DNA of 11,516 nt from an uncultured Actinomyces sp. (GTDB taxonomy: Bacteria; Actinomycetota; Actinomycetes; Actinomycetales; Actinomycetaceae), in assembly GCA_938028585.1 (NCBI GenBank), contig CALIZH010000140.1, forward strand, positions 1 through 11,516, given 5' to 3'. Under the pieces are notes generated by a model, which was not told the origin of the DNA, ran no database searches, and was given only the letters and a program-made list of their open reading frames with translations. Every line of letters starts with the position of its first letter. The stretch's first letter is position 1. Shown here in pieces: positions 1-7,229 of the stretch. A program made the translations under genes and the position numbers.

Positions 1-813
1 GGTGATGACCCATGCGTCCGGATAGCCTGTGGCGGTGTTGTGATGGTCGCCTGCGCCCTGCACACGACTGACCTGGAAATGTGAGGACTCCGCATGCTCG
101 GGTGCGCGTCCTTCCAAACCCTGGGTAAGAGAACCGTTGTGCCAGATGCGTATACAACCGGGGGCCTCGAGTGCTTTGAGAGCAAGAGAGTCTGCGCGAA
201 GCCATGCCTCAAGGAATTGACGTTCGAGTGCTTCTTCCGGCGTTTCCAGCTCCGTCGCGTTTCCCGGAATTTCCCTGCCTGCCGAGGCAGTATCAGCTGC
301 GGGCGTGGAGGGTTCGAATTCCGTCGCCGTGCTTTCCGCAGGTGAAGTAAACCCCGGCCCCGTGGGAATAGCGCGACCATCGCGATAAGCTTCTGCGCAG
401 GAACGCGCTGCGTCATCGGCACGCTCGTTGAGCGGATGCCCGGCATGCCCCTTGACCCACTCGAAGGTAACTGTGCGCCCCTGCATTGCGCGGTCGATTT
501 CTTGAATGAGCTCGAGGTTTTTAATGGGTTTCTTATCGGCCTTGACCCACCCGCGCTTCTTCCAGCCGGGTGACCACTTGGAGATCACATTGATCGCGTA
601 CTGAGAGTCTGCGAGGATGTGGAGATCTTCATCGGCTAAACCGGCTTGAGCGGTGGCATTGAGCAGCTCGAGGACAGCATTGAGTTCGCCCAAATTGTTG
701 GTACCGCTGGGCCACCCGCCCGCATCCCAACAGTCCTCTGAGATTACCCATGCCCATCCAGCAGGTCCAGGATTGCCCAGAGAAGAACCGTCTACTGCAG
801 CTGTAATTGTCAT
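1..813 (-). CDS. rnhA: Ribonuclease HI with C-terminal extension (3' end beyond the window)
   Basis: Cytoplasmic endonuclease that cuts the RNA strand of RNA-DNA hybrids (R-loops, Okazaki primers). Translated from the ATG at 813, 271 residues are visible and the frame is still open at base 1. The RNase H fold occupies about residues 1-145. The DGSSLGNPGPAGWAW start gives catalytic D8, LGELNA gives E43, LADSQYA gives D69, and KGHAGHPLNERADDAA gives H123 and D133, so all active-site acids are present. A Pro/Thr/Glu-rich linker (about 146-190) leads to a second segment (about 192-271+) whose start (EEALERQFLEAWLRADSLAL) resembles NTF2-like/DUF4440 domains. The known mycobacterial fusion is RNase HI to a CobC-type phosphatase; no phosphatase RHG motif is visible here. 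The gene starts 11 bp after ptrB and has a good Shine-Dalgarno, so it is the second gene of a ptrB-rnhA operon. The RNase H call is firm; the nature of the tail is inferred. Confidence 0.93.
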   Translation of the reverse strand, partial: MTITAAVDGSSLGNPGPAGWAWVISEDCWDAGGWPSGTNNLGELNAVLELLNATAQAGLADEDLHILADSQYAINVISKWSPGWKKRGWVKADKKPIKNLELIQEIDRAMQGRTVTFEWVKGHAGHPLNERADDAARSCAEAYRDGRAIPTGPGFTSPAESTATEFEPSTPAADTASAGREIPGNATELETPEEALERQFLEAWLRADSLALKALEAPGCIRIWHNGSLTQGLEGRAPEHAESSHFQVSRVQGAGDHHNTATGYPDAWVIT

Positions 814-819
814 AGAAAA

Positions 820-826
820 TTCCTCT
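820..826 (-). promoter_or_regulatory. Ribosome binding site of rnhA
   Basis: On the minus strand the sequence reads AGAGGAA, then 6 nt, then the ATG at 813. The first two bases overlap the TAG stop of ptrB (825-827), so termination of ptrB and initiation of rnhA are probably coupled. This fixes the rnhA start. Confidence 0.8.
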
Positions 827-3008
827 ACTTGGTGATTCCGACCTGGTGCAGTACGAAGGCGAATTCTTGCGCCCTGGCATTCCAGCGTCCCTTGCGTCCA
901 GATGCGCCCGCGTGTCCGGCGACCATTTCGGTTCGGATCACAATGGGTGGTTGGTCGTGGACTTGGGCGGTAGCTTGTCGAAGACGTTGAACCCACTTAT
1001 GGGGTTCAACGTAGAAGACGCGTGTGTCATTGATTGAGGTCGTTGCCATGATTGCTGGATAGCGCACTCCCTGGTGGACATTTTCATAGGGAGTATATGA
1101 GCGCATGAGTGCGTAAATTTCAGGATCTTCAATGGGGTTCCCCCATTCCTCCCATTCACCTACGGTCAAGGGGAGTGAGGGATCCAAGATGGTTGTTAGC
1201 GCGTCAACGAAAGGCACTCCTGCGATTATCGCGGCAAAACGATCGGGCTGTGCGTTTGCGACTGCACCCATGAGAAGACCGCCTGCGCTGCGACCCTCGG
1301 CGATCAAACGATCTGGGTGAACCCATCTGGAATCAACCAGATAGTTCGCAACGTCCAAGAAGTCGGTGAAGGTGTGGGATTTCACCAGTTTCTTGCCGTC
1401 TTCGTACCATGCGCGTCCCATTTCTCCGCCGCCACGGATATGGGCGATTGCGTGCACGACGCCTCGTTTAAGGGCAGGAAGACGCAAGATGTCGAACTCG
1501 GGGTCAAAGGAAATTTCATAGGACCCGTAACCGTGGATCCACCCCGCATGTGTTCCGTCGGGCTGGGCATCGCGACGATGAACCAAAGTGACGGGGATTT
1601 GAGTGTGTCCATCGCGGGCGGTGACCCACACGCGTTCTTCCGTGAAATCAGACGGATCCCAGTTGGGAACCTGAGTGACCTTGAGGATACGCGATTTCCC
1701 TGTTCGTAGATCAAGTTCTTCCACGGTCGGTGAAGTCAAAACACTTTGATACCCCACACGAACAAGGCAGTCTTCAAAACGCCCAGAACTGAGCGGGTAG
1801 AGGCTACGGATCGTGCCTTCTTTGTTGAGTTCTTCCCCAAGCTCCCACAGATCGGAGCAATCTGAGGCAGGAACCGGTTTTCCATCAATAACTTCAAGAG
1901 GATGACTACGCCGGTAGTAGCGTGCTTGGGGGAGCGCGTCACGCCTGTAGGACAGGGTGAAGAAATCGCGATAGGCCTCGAGATCGCTCAGGCGCTCACC
2001 GTCACGGGCGGTGTAGAGCGTCACCCAGCGATCGGGGTCCACAAGCGAATCCACCGTGCCCTCCCCAGGCAAAGGAATGCATGCCAAACTTCCTTCGCGT
2101 GAAAGTGCTGTGTGAATGACAAGGAGATGATCGCCTGCGGGTTCAACGTTGATCTGGACGTCATCACGCTTGGCGATAACGGGAAGCGGAGAAGCGCTGG
2201 GGGCATAAGGATCCCACAGCCATGCACCGCCACTGGTTGTCGAGGTCGAATGAACAACGACGTGCCAGGGGTCATTCGACGCGGAAAACCACAGATCGAA
2301 GGCCTCGTCCGGCTCTTCCAACAGCAGGGAATCCTCATCGATATTCGCGCCCACGTGGTGATGCCAGAGCTGGAACTGGCGCCACGCTTCATCAACTCGC
2401 GTGTAGATGAAGGACTGTGAATCAGCGGCCCACGCGAAGCCATAGCCCGCGCCACTGACGACCTGGTCAACGATGTCGCCGCTGGATGCGTCCTGAATGA
2501 TCCACGTCCAGCGTTCGTCCCCTTCGGTATCGCGAGACCAGGCAATCAAGCGTCCATCTGCGGTTGGAACCAATTCCCCGACTTTGAAGAACTCTTCACC
2601 TTGGGCACACAGGTTTTCGTCGAGAAGGAGCTGCTCACCTTCCAAGGTTTCCTTATCTGCCAGCACCGGGGTTTCGGTGTAGTGCAGGGCAGAAACTCGA
2701 TAATGCTTCGCGTAGGAATCTTCGTGGAATTGGCGCTGGAAGTACCACCAGTCACCAATCCGTTGAGGAGCCGAATACACAACCGGTGCAGTGAAAGAAT
2801 CGAACTCTGAAACAAGAGCGTCGACCAATTCCCGTGTAGGTTCGCATACCTTGTCCGCCCAGCGGTTTTCCGCCTGGATATGAGCCACAACCTGGGGATC
2901 ATTACGATCGCGCAGCCAATCCCAGGGGTCGTCAAAGTAGTCCCCATGGATGGAACGAACTCGCGTCCCAAAACGCTGCAGGGCAAGAGGAGCTGCTTCT
3001 TCAGTCAT
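825..3008 (-). CDS. ptrB: Oligopeptidase B (prolyl oligopeptidase family, S9A)
   Basis: Serine peptidase that cleaves short peptides after basic residues. There is no signal peptide, so it should be cytoplasmic. The protein is 727 residues, close to the usual 680-730 of the family. Residues about 7-420 form the beta-propeller gate (Peptidase_S9_N; note DPWDWLRD near 27-34). Residues about 485-720 form the alpha/beta-hydrolase domain. Landmarks are HGYGSYEISFDPEF, the HIRGGGEMGRAWYEDGK block typical of OpdB, and the nucleophile elbow GRSAGG. By codon position the catalytic triad is S574, D661 (SINDTRV) and H699 (AGHAGASG). The ATG at 3008 has no upstream Shine-Dalgarno but lies 6 nt after a TACAGT box, suggesting a leaderless mRNA. 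It is transcribed divergently from the GtrA-like gene and leads the operon with rnhA. Prolyl oligopeptidase is the alternative, but the motif set favours oligopeptidase B. Confidence 0.95.
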   Translation of the reverse strand: MTEEAAPLALQRFGTRVRSIHGDYFDDPWDWLRDRNDPQVVAHIQAENRWADKVCEPTRELVDALVSEFDSFTAPVVYSAPQRIGDWWYFQRQFHEDSYAKHYRVSALHYTETPVLADKETLEGEQLLLDENLCAQGEEFFKVGELVPTADGRLIAWSRDTEGDERWTWIIQDASSGDIVDQVVSGAGYGFAWAADSQSFIYTRVDEAWRQFQLWHHHVGANIDEDSLLLEEPDEAFDLWFSASNDPWHVVVHSTSTTSGGAWLWDPYAPSASPLPVIAKRDDVQINVEPAGDHLLVIHTALSREGSLACIPLPGEGTVDSLVDPDRWVTLYTARDGERLSDLEAYRDFFTLSYRRDALPQARYYRRSHPLEVIDGKPVPASDCSDLWELGEELNKEGTIRSLYPLSSGRFEDCLVRVGYQSVLTSPTVEELDLRTGKSRILKVTQVPNWDPSDFTEERVWVTARDGHTQIPVTLVHRRDAQPDGTHAGWIHGYGSYEISFDPEFDILRLPALKRGVVHAIAHIRGGGEMGRAWYEDGKKLVKSHTFTDFLDVANYLVDSRWVHPDRLIAEGRSAGGLLMGAVANAQPDRFAAIIAGVPFVDALTTILDPSLPLTVGEWEEWGNPIEDPEIYALMRSYTPYENVHQGVRYPAIMATTSINDTRVFYVEPHKWVQRLRQATAQVHDQPPIVIRTEMVAGHAGASGRKGRWNARAQEFAFVLHQVGITK
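984..1012. repeat. Perfect 11-bp inverted repeat inside ptrB
   Basis: The arms ACGTTGAACCC (984-994) and GGGTTCAACGT (1002-1012) are perfectly complementary around a 7-nt loop (995-1001). They lie within the ptrB reading frame, over the codons for YVEPHKWVQR just after catalytic D661. It could form a stable mRNA hairpin. Because that peptide segment is conserved in the family, the symmetry may be accidental. Confidence 0.6.
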
Positions 3009-3014
3009 ATGGAT

Positions 3015-3020
3015 ACTGTA
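3015..3020 (-). promoter_or_regulatory. Candidate -10 box of ptrB (leaderless)
   Basis: Minus-strand TACAGT fits the actinobacterial TANNNT -10 pattern and is followed by exactly 6 nt before the ptrB ATG. Transcription would therefore start at or next to the A of the start codon. I see no convincing -35 and no Shine-Dalgarno. Confidence 0.45.
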
Positions 3021-3085
3021 AGGGAGTGCACCCGCATCTGGAGACCGTTCGGGACACGCTGGCCAAACGCCCTCAAATTAAACGT

Positions 3086-3091
3086 TAAAAT
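3086..3091 (+). promoter_or_regulatory. Candidate -10 box of the GtrA-like gene (leaderless)
   Basis: TAAAAT (five of six matches to TATAAT) is followed by 7 nt and then the GTG at 3099. There is no Shine-Dalgarno before that GTG. It sits at the opposite end of the 90-bp divergent region from the ptrB -10 box. No good -35 is apparent. Confidence 0.5.
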
Positions 3092-3098
3092 CAGTACC

Positions 3099-3578
3099 GT
3101 GCCCACAGATCAACACATCACTACACAAGCCCCCCAGAGCCTCGGAGAGACTCTGCGCGCGTGGATTAAGGAATTCATCCAATTTGGACTGGTTGGAGCA
3201 ACCGCTTTCGTCATCGACATGGGGCTGTTCAACCTTTTCCAGCACGGACCGCTGGGATTCCTTTCAGGCCATGTCAACACCGCAAACGCACTTGCAGCCA
3301 GCATTGCAACCATCTACTCGTGGATCATGAATCGCGTGTGGACCTACCGCGGGCGTACTCAGGAAAACGCTGGCCGTGAAGCATTTCTATTCTTCTTCGC
3401 TAACGTGTGCGGCATTGGAATTACCCAGTTCTGCCTGCTGTTCACGCACCACATCCTCGGTTTGAATTCGCCTCTGGCCGACAATATTTCCGCCTATGTC
3501 GTCGGCTTTGCGCTGGGAACGGCTTTCCGCTTCGTTTTCTATCACTACGTCGTATTCACGGGAACGAAAAACAGGTAA
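3099..3578 (+). CDS. GtrA-family integral membrane protein
   Basis: Small four-helix membrane protein of the GtrA/DPMS family (PF04138). Members are thought to help move or modify polyprenyl-phosphate-linked sugars for cell-surface glycans. From the GTG at 3099 it has 159 residues, typical for the family. Predicted helices lie at about 26-46, 62-82, 96-118 and 127-150. Family hallmarks are the FGLVGATAFVIDMGLFN opening, the NRVWTY motif at 78-83 after helix 2, and the FRFVFYHYVVF end. The frame stays open upstream (ATGs at 2880 and 3009). I chose GTG 3099 because those starts would overlap ptrB or abut its start codon, because the extra residues do not look like GtrA, and because a -10 box ends 7 nt before 3099. 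No glycosyltransferase gene is adjacent, so the sugar substrate is unknown. The patatin gene follows after 63 bp but appears to have its own promoter. Confidence 0.88.
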   Translation: MPTDQHITTQAPQSLGETLRAWIKEFIQFGLVGATAFVIDMGLFNLFQHGPLGFLSGHVNTANALAASIATIYSWIMNRVWTYRGRTQENAGREAFLFFFANVCGIGITQFCLLFTHHILGLNSPLADNISAYVVGFALGTAFRFVFYHYVVFTGTKNR

Positions 3579-3600
3579 TTTTCGCCATAAATTCGTTCCC
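3560..3600. repeat. 9-bp inverted repeat over the GtrA-like stop codon
   Basis: GGGAACGAA (3560-3568) and TTCGTTCCC (3592-3600) are perfect complements separated by 23 nt that include the TAA stop. No T-tract follows. It could be a weak terminator or attenuator ahead of the patatin gene, or a protein-binding dyad upstream of that promoter. The long loop makes a terminator uncertain. Confidence 0.45.
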
Positions 3601-3629
3601 ACCCCTTCGCGTGCCCCCACTTTGGGCCG

Positions 3630-3635
3630 TAGAGT
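3630..3635 (+). promoter_or_regulatory. Candidate -10 box of the patatin gene (leaderless)
   Basis: TAGAGT fits TANNNT and is followed by exactly 6 nt and then the GTG at 3642. The purines just before the GTG (GAAGG) are too close to act as a Shine-Dalgarno. TTCGCG, 18 nt upstream of the box, is a poor -35 match. Confidence 0.45.
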
Positions 3636-3641
3636 CGAAGG

Positions 3642-4538
3642 GTGAACGCGAAAACTCTCAAGCACATTGATGACACGGCCCTGGTTTTCGAAGGGGGCGG
3701 TATGCGCGGTGCCTTCACCGCTGGAATCACCGCAACCCTGATCGAAGAGGGCATTGATTTCCCCCATGTTTCGGGGATTTCCGCGGGTTCCTCGAACACC
3801 GTTAACTACGTGTCTCGTGATGCTCAGCGCGCTCATGACACTTTCACGACAGTCGCCGATAGCCCTGAATTCGGTGGTCTCAAGCACTGGGTGCACGGTC
3901 GCGGGATGTTCAATGTCGACTATCTGTACGACGAGATCGCTCAGCCCGATGGCGATGCGCCTTTGGACCTCGATACTTTCCTTGCAAACCCAGCAGAGGT
4001 TCGCATCGGAGCTTTCAATGCGACCCGAGGTGAAGAAGTCTGGTTCACCAAGGAGGATATGCGAACGATCGAAGAAGTTGGTCGCTGCGTTCGTGCCTCC
4101 TCGACGCTGCCGATCATCATGCCGACGGTCACGATCGATGGCGATACCTACGTTGATGGAGCTCTTGGGCCCGATGGCGGAATCCCGCTGGATGCACCCA
4201 TGCGCGATGGCTACCGTAAGTTCTTCGTCGTCCTCACACGCCCGCGAGACTTCGTTAAGTCCCCAATCAAGCCCGGCGTTTACTCCGCCCTCAGGCTGGC
4301 TTTCCCCCACCTTCCTTCCGTTGCCGAGGCAGTGGCTCGCCGTACCGTTGCCTACAACGCCGCCCGCCGGAAGCTATTTGAGCTGGAGGAACAGGGACGC
4401 GCACTGATTGTGACCCCCGAAGATTTGGCCATCGACAAGATGGAGATGAATGTTGAACGCCTTGAAGATGCCTTCGATGCCGGAGTTTCCCTGGCGCGTC
4501 GGGATCTTCCCCGTTGGGAAGCCTTTTTGGGCCTCTAA
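3642..4538 (+). CDS. Patatin-like phospholipase (YjjU type)
   Basis: Predicted lipid acyl hydrolase with a Ser-Asp catalytic dyad, 298 residues from a GTG start. It shows the oxyanion-hole glycine loop EGGGMRGAFTAG (17-28), the nucleophile elbow GISAGS with S47, and the DGA motif with D172 (TYVDGALGPDGGIPLD). This is the complete set expected for PF01734. The overall arrangement (LVFEGGGMRG..., then DALxxMP-like spacing and a C-terminal helical part) resembles E. coli YjjU. There is no signal peptide or membrane segment, so it is likely cytoplasmic. The natural substrate is unknown. It converges on the ABC transporter operon, and a strong hairpin lies between them. It may be partly cotranscribed with the GtrA-like gene 63 bp upstream, but its own -10 box favours independent transcription. 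Confidence 0.9.
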   Translation: MNAKTLKHIDDTALVFEGGGMRGAFTAGITATLIEEGIDFPHVSGISAGSSNTVNYVSRDAQRAHDTFTTVADSPEFGGLKHWVHGRGMFNVDYLYDEIAQPDGDAPLDLDTFLANPAEVRIGAFNATRGEEVWFTKEDMRTIEEVGRCVRASSTLPIIMPTVTIDGDTYVDGALGPDGGIPLDAPMRDGYRKFFVVLTRPRDFVKSPIKPGVYSALRLAFPHLPSVAEAVARRTVAYNAARRKLFELEEQGRALIVTPEDLAIDKMEMNVERLEDAFDAGVSLARRDLPRWEAFLGL

Positions 4539-4590
4539 GGCAGGCTTCGGCGCTCATCAGCGGTGAAGATCACTCAGCACCTTCAATATC

Positions 4591-4634
4591 AAGGGTGTGG
4601 GGCTGGACGGAAAACCATCCAGCCCCACACCCTT
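4591..4634. terminator. Bidirectional terminator hairpin between convergent genes
   Basis: A perfect 17-bp stem has arms 4591-4607 (AAGGGTGTGGGGCTGGA) and 4618-4634. Inside it lie a C/A mismatch, a GG/CC pair and an AAAA tetraloop. It sits between the ends of the patatin gene (+) and the ABC permease gene (-). There is no long T-tract on either strand, as is usual in actinobacteria. Confidence 0.85.
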
Positions 4635-4670
4635 ACTTGTGATCTGGCAGAAAGCCTGAATATTCCAGTC

Positions 4671-7217
4671 TTATTCGGTAGCCAGGGCGACCGAAGGACT
4701 GACCTTTGCTGCTCTGCGACCAGGTAGCCACGAGGCAACAAGCGCAGCAAGGATAGCGATCATGACCACCGCAAGGATCTGCATCCATGGGATGGTGATG
4801 AAGACCGTGATGCCTTCCAGGGGAAGCGCAAGGATGCCGATCGCTCCGAAGAAGATTCCGCAGGCGGTTCCAATCAGCGCTCCCGTCACCGAGATGAAGA
4901 GTGCTTCAAGAGCGAGCATGGATTTCATCTGCCTCTTGGTCAGACCAAGGGCTCGAAGCAAGCCATTTTCACGGGTACGTTCGGCAACCGACAGTGACAG
5001 AGTGTTCGCAACGCCCACCAGTGCAACCAGGACAGACACTCCCAGCAGGCCGACGACAATGAGCAGCATCTTGTTAATGATGTCCGTGTACATCTCACGT
5101 TCGATAGCCGAACCGCCAACAGACAGACCGGTGTCAATCTTTGTCAGGTTCTTCTGGACATCTGTCGCAGAGGCACCGTCCTTGAGCTTCACGATCATTC
5201 CGGTAATTGGAGCCTTTGGCGCGATTTTCAGCAGATTTGCCTGGCTGATCTCATAGGGTGCTTTGGCATTCTTGTCGTACTTCGCCTTTAGAGTCATGCA
5301 AGACCCTTCAGCTGCGCACAGCTTGATGTTCTTGCCATCCAGGGAACCCAAACTGACCATCACTGTCGCATCATCGATCTGGTCGACGCTCGAGTGCGCG
5401 ACCGTTGAGTAGTTGGGCTGCCCCAAAATTGGCATCGTTCCGGCATCTTCAGAACCAGTACCACCGGGGGCAATGGTTCCATCCTCTGCATTAGCGCCGC
5501 CCACAGTGGAATAGACAGGGACCGTAGCGGCCACTCCATCGGTAGAAGAAATACGCGACTGGATATCGCTACTCAGGGCCTCGTCGCTGAAGTTCGACAC
5601 CGAGATATCGAAAGGACGACGCTCATTGACTTCGTTAATCAGGGAGTCACGCATCGAAGAGGCTCCGACCATCATGGTGACAACCAGGGTGACGCCAATG
5701 ACAATCGATGTGCCGGTAGCGGCGGTTCGACCGGGGTTACGGACCGTATTCTCGCGCGCCATTCGCGCAAGCATTCCCGGCCACAGCTTCCCAAAGAGCT
5801 TTGTTGCCGCAGGGACAATGACAGTGCAAGTAATGAGGATGCCAACCAAGCACAGCAATGACAGGCCGAAAGAGGCCAAGAATTTCTGTGACTCATTGTG
5901 AATGCGAAGTGAGGCGAACAAGCTTCCACCGCACAGCACAGTCAGCAACAGTCCCAAGGTCAACGCGACACGGTGGCTCTTTTGGGAAGCGGCGTCGGCC
6001 TCGTTAATCGGGGAAAGGGCAGCGATCGGTGGAACTTGAGAGACCGCGCGGGCAGGTCGGCGGCCAACGAAAACGGTCAGCAGCGTGCCGAAGAGCCACA
6101 CGAGCACGACATAGAGGGGCGAAATCGAGGAGATCACGTCGACAAAAGTGGTGTCCTCTGTGATTGTGCTCAGCAAGCCGCCCAGTAGTAGTCCCAAGAC
6201 GATGCCGACGAGCGAGGAAATCCCACCAACGGCGTAGGTCTCGCGGCGAACAAGAGAACGCACCTGCTTTGTGCTTCCGCCCAGTGCGCGCAGAAGTGCC
6301 AGTTCGCGCCTGCGCTGTTGAAGCAGTACTCGGAATGTCGAAGAGACAACAACCGAGGCAACCAAGATCGCAATAGCCGGGAAGATCAGCGCAATCGCGG
6401 TGAGCATCGCCGCTGAGACTTGAATCGCTCGCAGGCTTTCCTCCTCAGTTGCGGAGACGCTCGCCACTTTGACGCCCTTGAATGAAGTCAGTTCAGTGGT
6501 GAGCTTTTTCGTCCACTGCTCTTGATCATCAGTCGAGGGGTTGCCGTACTTATTCACCGCCGGCGCATTGGTTGCAACGTGAATTTCACCGGCCGGCTTC
6601 ATTCCCGTGCTTGCCTCGAAACCTTCTGTCGTCACGTAGGACGGCGCCAAAGCTCGATTTCCCGAAGAGTAGGTTCCGACGATGGTGAACTCGTGTGCGG
6701 AAACCGCATCGTCACGGGACAGGCTTGTCACTTTGTCGCCAATTTTGAGGGAAGATTCTTTTGCCGTGCGTTGGGGGATGACGATTTCCGAGGCCGTGGC
6801 CGGGGCTTTACCTTCACTCATCTTCACCGCGCTGAGGGGTTCCGCGAGCGCGGGAGAAAGGAAGAGCGTTGTCTGATCGCCGCCTGCCTTCACGGCAATG
6901 GGGTATTGCGCTGTGATTCCAACCGCCGTCACGCCCTGGATCTTTGCGATCTTTTGGGTCAGGGCATCGAAATCATTGCCGACCTGGGCGGCCGTCATGT
7001 TCAGCGCCTCGTCGTCGGCGGGACTGTAGGTAACCACCGATGTGGTCCCACGGTAGGAATTGCGGACGCTACCGGTGAGCGAGGAGGTCATCGTATTTGA
7101 GAACAAAAGCGTGATGACGATGAAGGCGGTGGAGATGGCAACCGCCAAGCCAGTTGAGAAGTAGCGGCGACCGTGGGAATGAAGATTGGCTTTCAACAGC
7201 CGTGTTGTTGCGCTCAC
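4671..7217 (-). CDS. ABC transporter permease, FtsX/MacB type, two FtsX domains
   Basis: Membrane subunit of a LolCDE/MacB-like (type VII fold) ABC system, about 848 residues. One helix near residues 21-41 is followed by a large extracytoplasmic domain (about 42-262). The first FtsX domain (about 265-392) has three helices; helices near 417-437, 448-470 and 500-520 follow. A second external domain (about 525-712) precedes the second FtsX domain (about 714-848). That gives about ten helices. C633 and C639 in the second external domain could form a disulfide. The conserved RRRELALLRALG and ERTRENGLLRALG coupling helices follow the first helix of each FtsX domain. A GTG at 7226 would overlap the ATPase stop (GTGA). 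I prefer the GTG at 7217 because GAGGTGA lies 5 nt upstream of it. The substrate is unknown; lipid or peptide export, or mechanotransmission, are family options. Confidence 0.9.
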   Translation of the reverse strand: MSATTRLLKANLHSHGRRYFSTGLAVAISTAFIVITLLFSNTMTSSLTGSVRNSYRGTTSVVTYSPADDEALNMTAAQVGNDFDALTQKIAKIQGVTAVGITAQYPIAVKAGGDQTTLFLSPALAEPLSAVKMSEGKAPATASEIVIPQRTAKESSLKIGDKVTSLSRDDAVSAHEFTIVGTYSSGNRALAPSYVTTEGFEASTGMKPAGEIHVATNAPAVNKYGNPSTDDQEQWTKKLTTELTSFKGVKVASVSATEEESLRAIQVSAAMLTAIALIFPAIAILVASVVVSSTFRVLLQQRRRELALLRALGGSTKQVRSLVRRETYAVGGISSLVGIVLGLLLGGLLSTITEDTTFVDVISSISPLYVVLVWLFGTLLTVFVGRRPARAVSQVPPIAALSPINEADAASQKSHRVALTLGLLLTVLCGGSLFASLRIHNESQKFLASFGLSLLCLVGILITCTVIVPAATKLFGKLWPGMLARMARENTVRNPGRTAATGTSIVIGVTLVVTMMVGASSMRDSLINEVNERRPFDISVSNFSDEALSSDIQSRISSTDGVAATVPVYSTVGGANAEDGTIAPGGTGSEDAGTMPILGQPNYSTVAHSSVDQIDDATVMVSLGSLDGKNIKLCAAEGSCMTLKAKYDKNAKAPYEISQANLLKIAPKAPITGMIVKLKDGASATDVQKNLTKIDTGLSVGGSAIEREMYTDIINKMLLIVVGLLGVSVLVALVGVANTLSLSVAERTRENGLLRALGLTKRQMKSMLALEALFISVTGALIGTACGIFFGAIGILALPLEGITVFITIPWMQILAVVMIAILAALVASWLPGRRAAKVSPSVALATE

Positions 7218-7222
7218 GGATG

Positions 7223-7229
7223 TCACCTC
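7223..7229 (-). promoter_or_regulatory. Ribosome binding site of the ABC permease
   Basis: Minus-strand GAGGTGA followed by 5 nt and then the GTG at 7217. Its last three bases are the TGA stop of the ATPase gene, implying translational coupling. It argues for the 7217 start over the overlapping GTG at 7226. Confidence 0.65.

Noticed and set aside
94..345. 83-codon plus-strand open frame near the left edge
   Set aside because: Antisense to the RNase HI C-terminal extension, whose frame is continuous from a clear RNase H domain.
2880..3098. Longer version of the GtrA-like protein starting at ATG 2880 or 3009
   Set aside because: It would overlap the 5' end of ptrB on the other strand or leave no promoter space. 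The added residues have no GtrA character, and a -10 box precedes GTG 3099.
3387..4310. 307-codon open frame on the minus strand
   Set aside because: It lies wholly opposite the GtrA-like and patatin genes, both of which have intact family motifs. Its translation has no recognisable domain and its start has no Shine-Dalgarno or promoter. It reflects the codon bias of the true genes.
3642..4538. Possible phospholipase toxin of a CBASS-type defence system
   Set aside because: Patatin domains occur as CBASS effectors, but no nucleotide cyclase or accessory gene lies nearby and the protein resembles the housekeeping YjjU type.
6522..7100. 192-codon plus-strand open frame
   Set aside because: Opposite the extracytoplasmic domain of the ABC permease; the composition is Arg-rich and shadow-like, with no domain.
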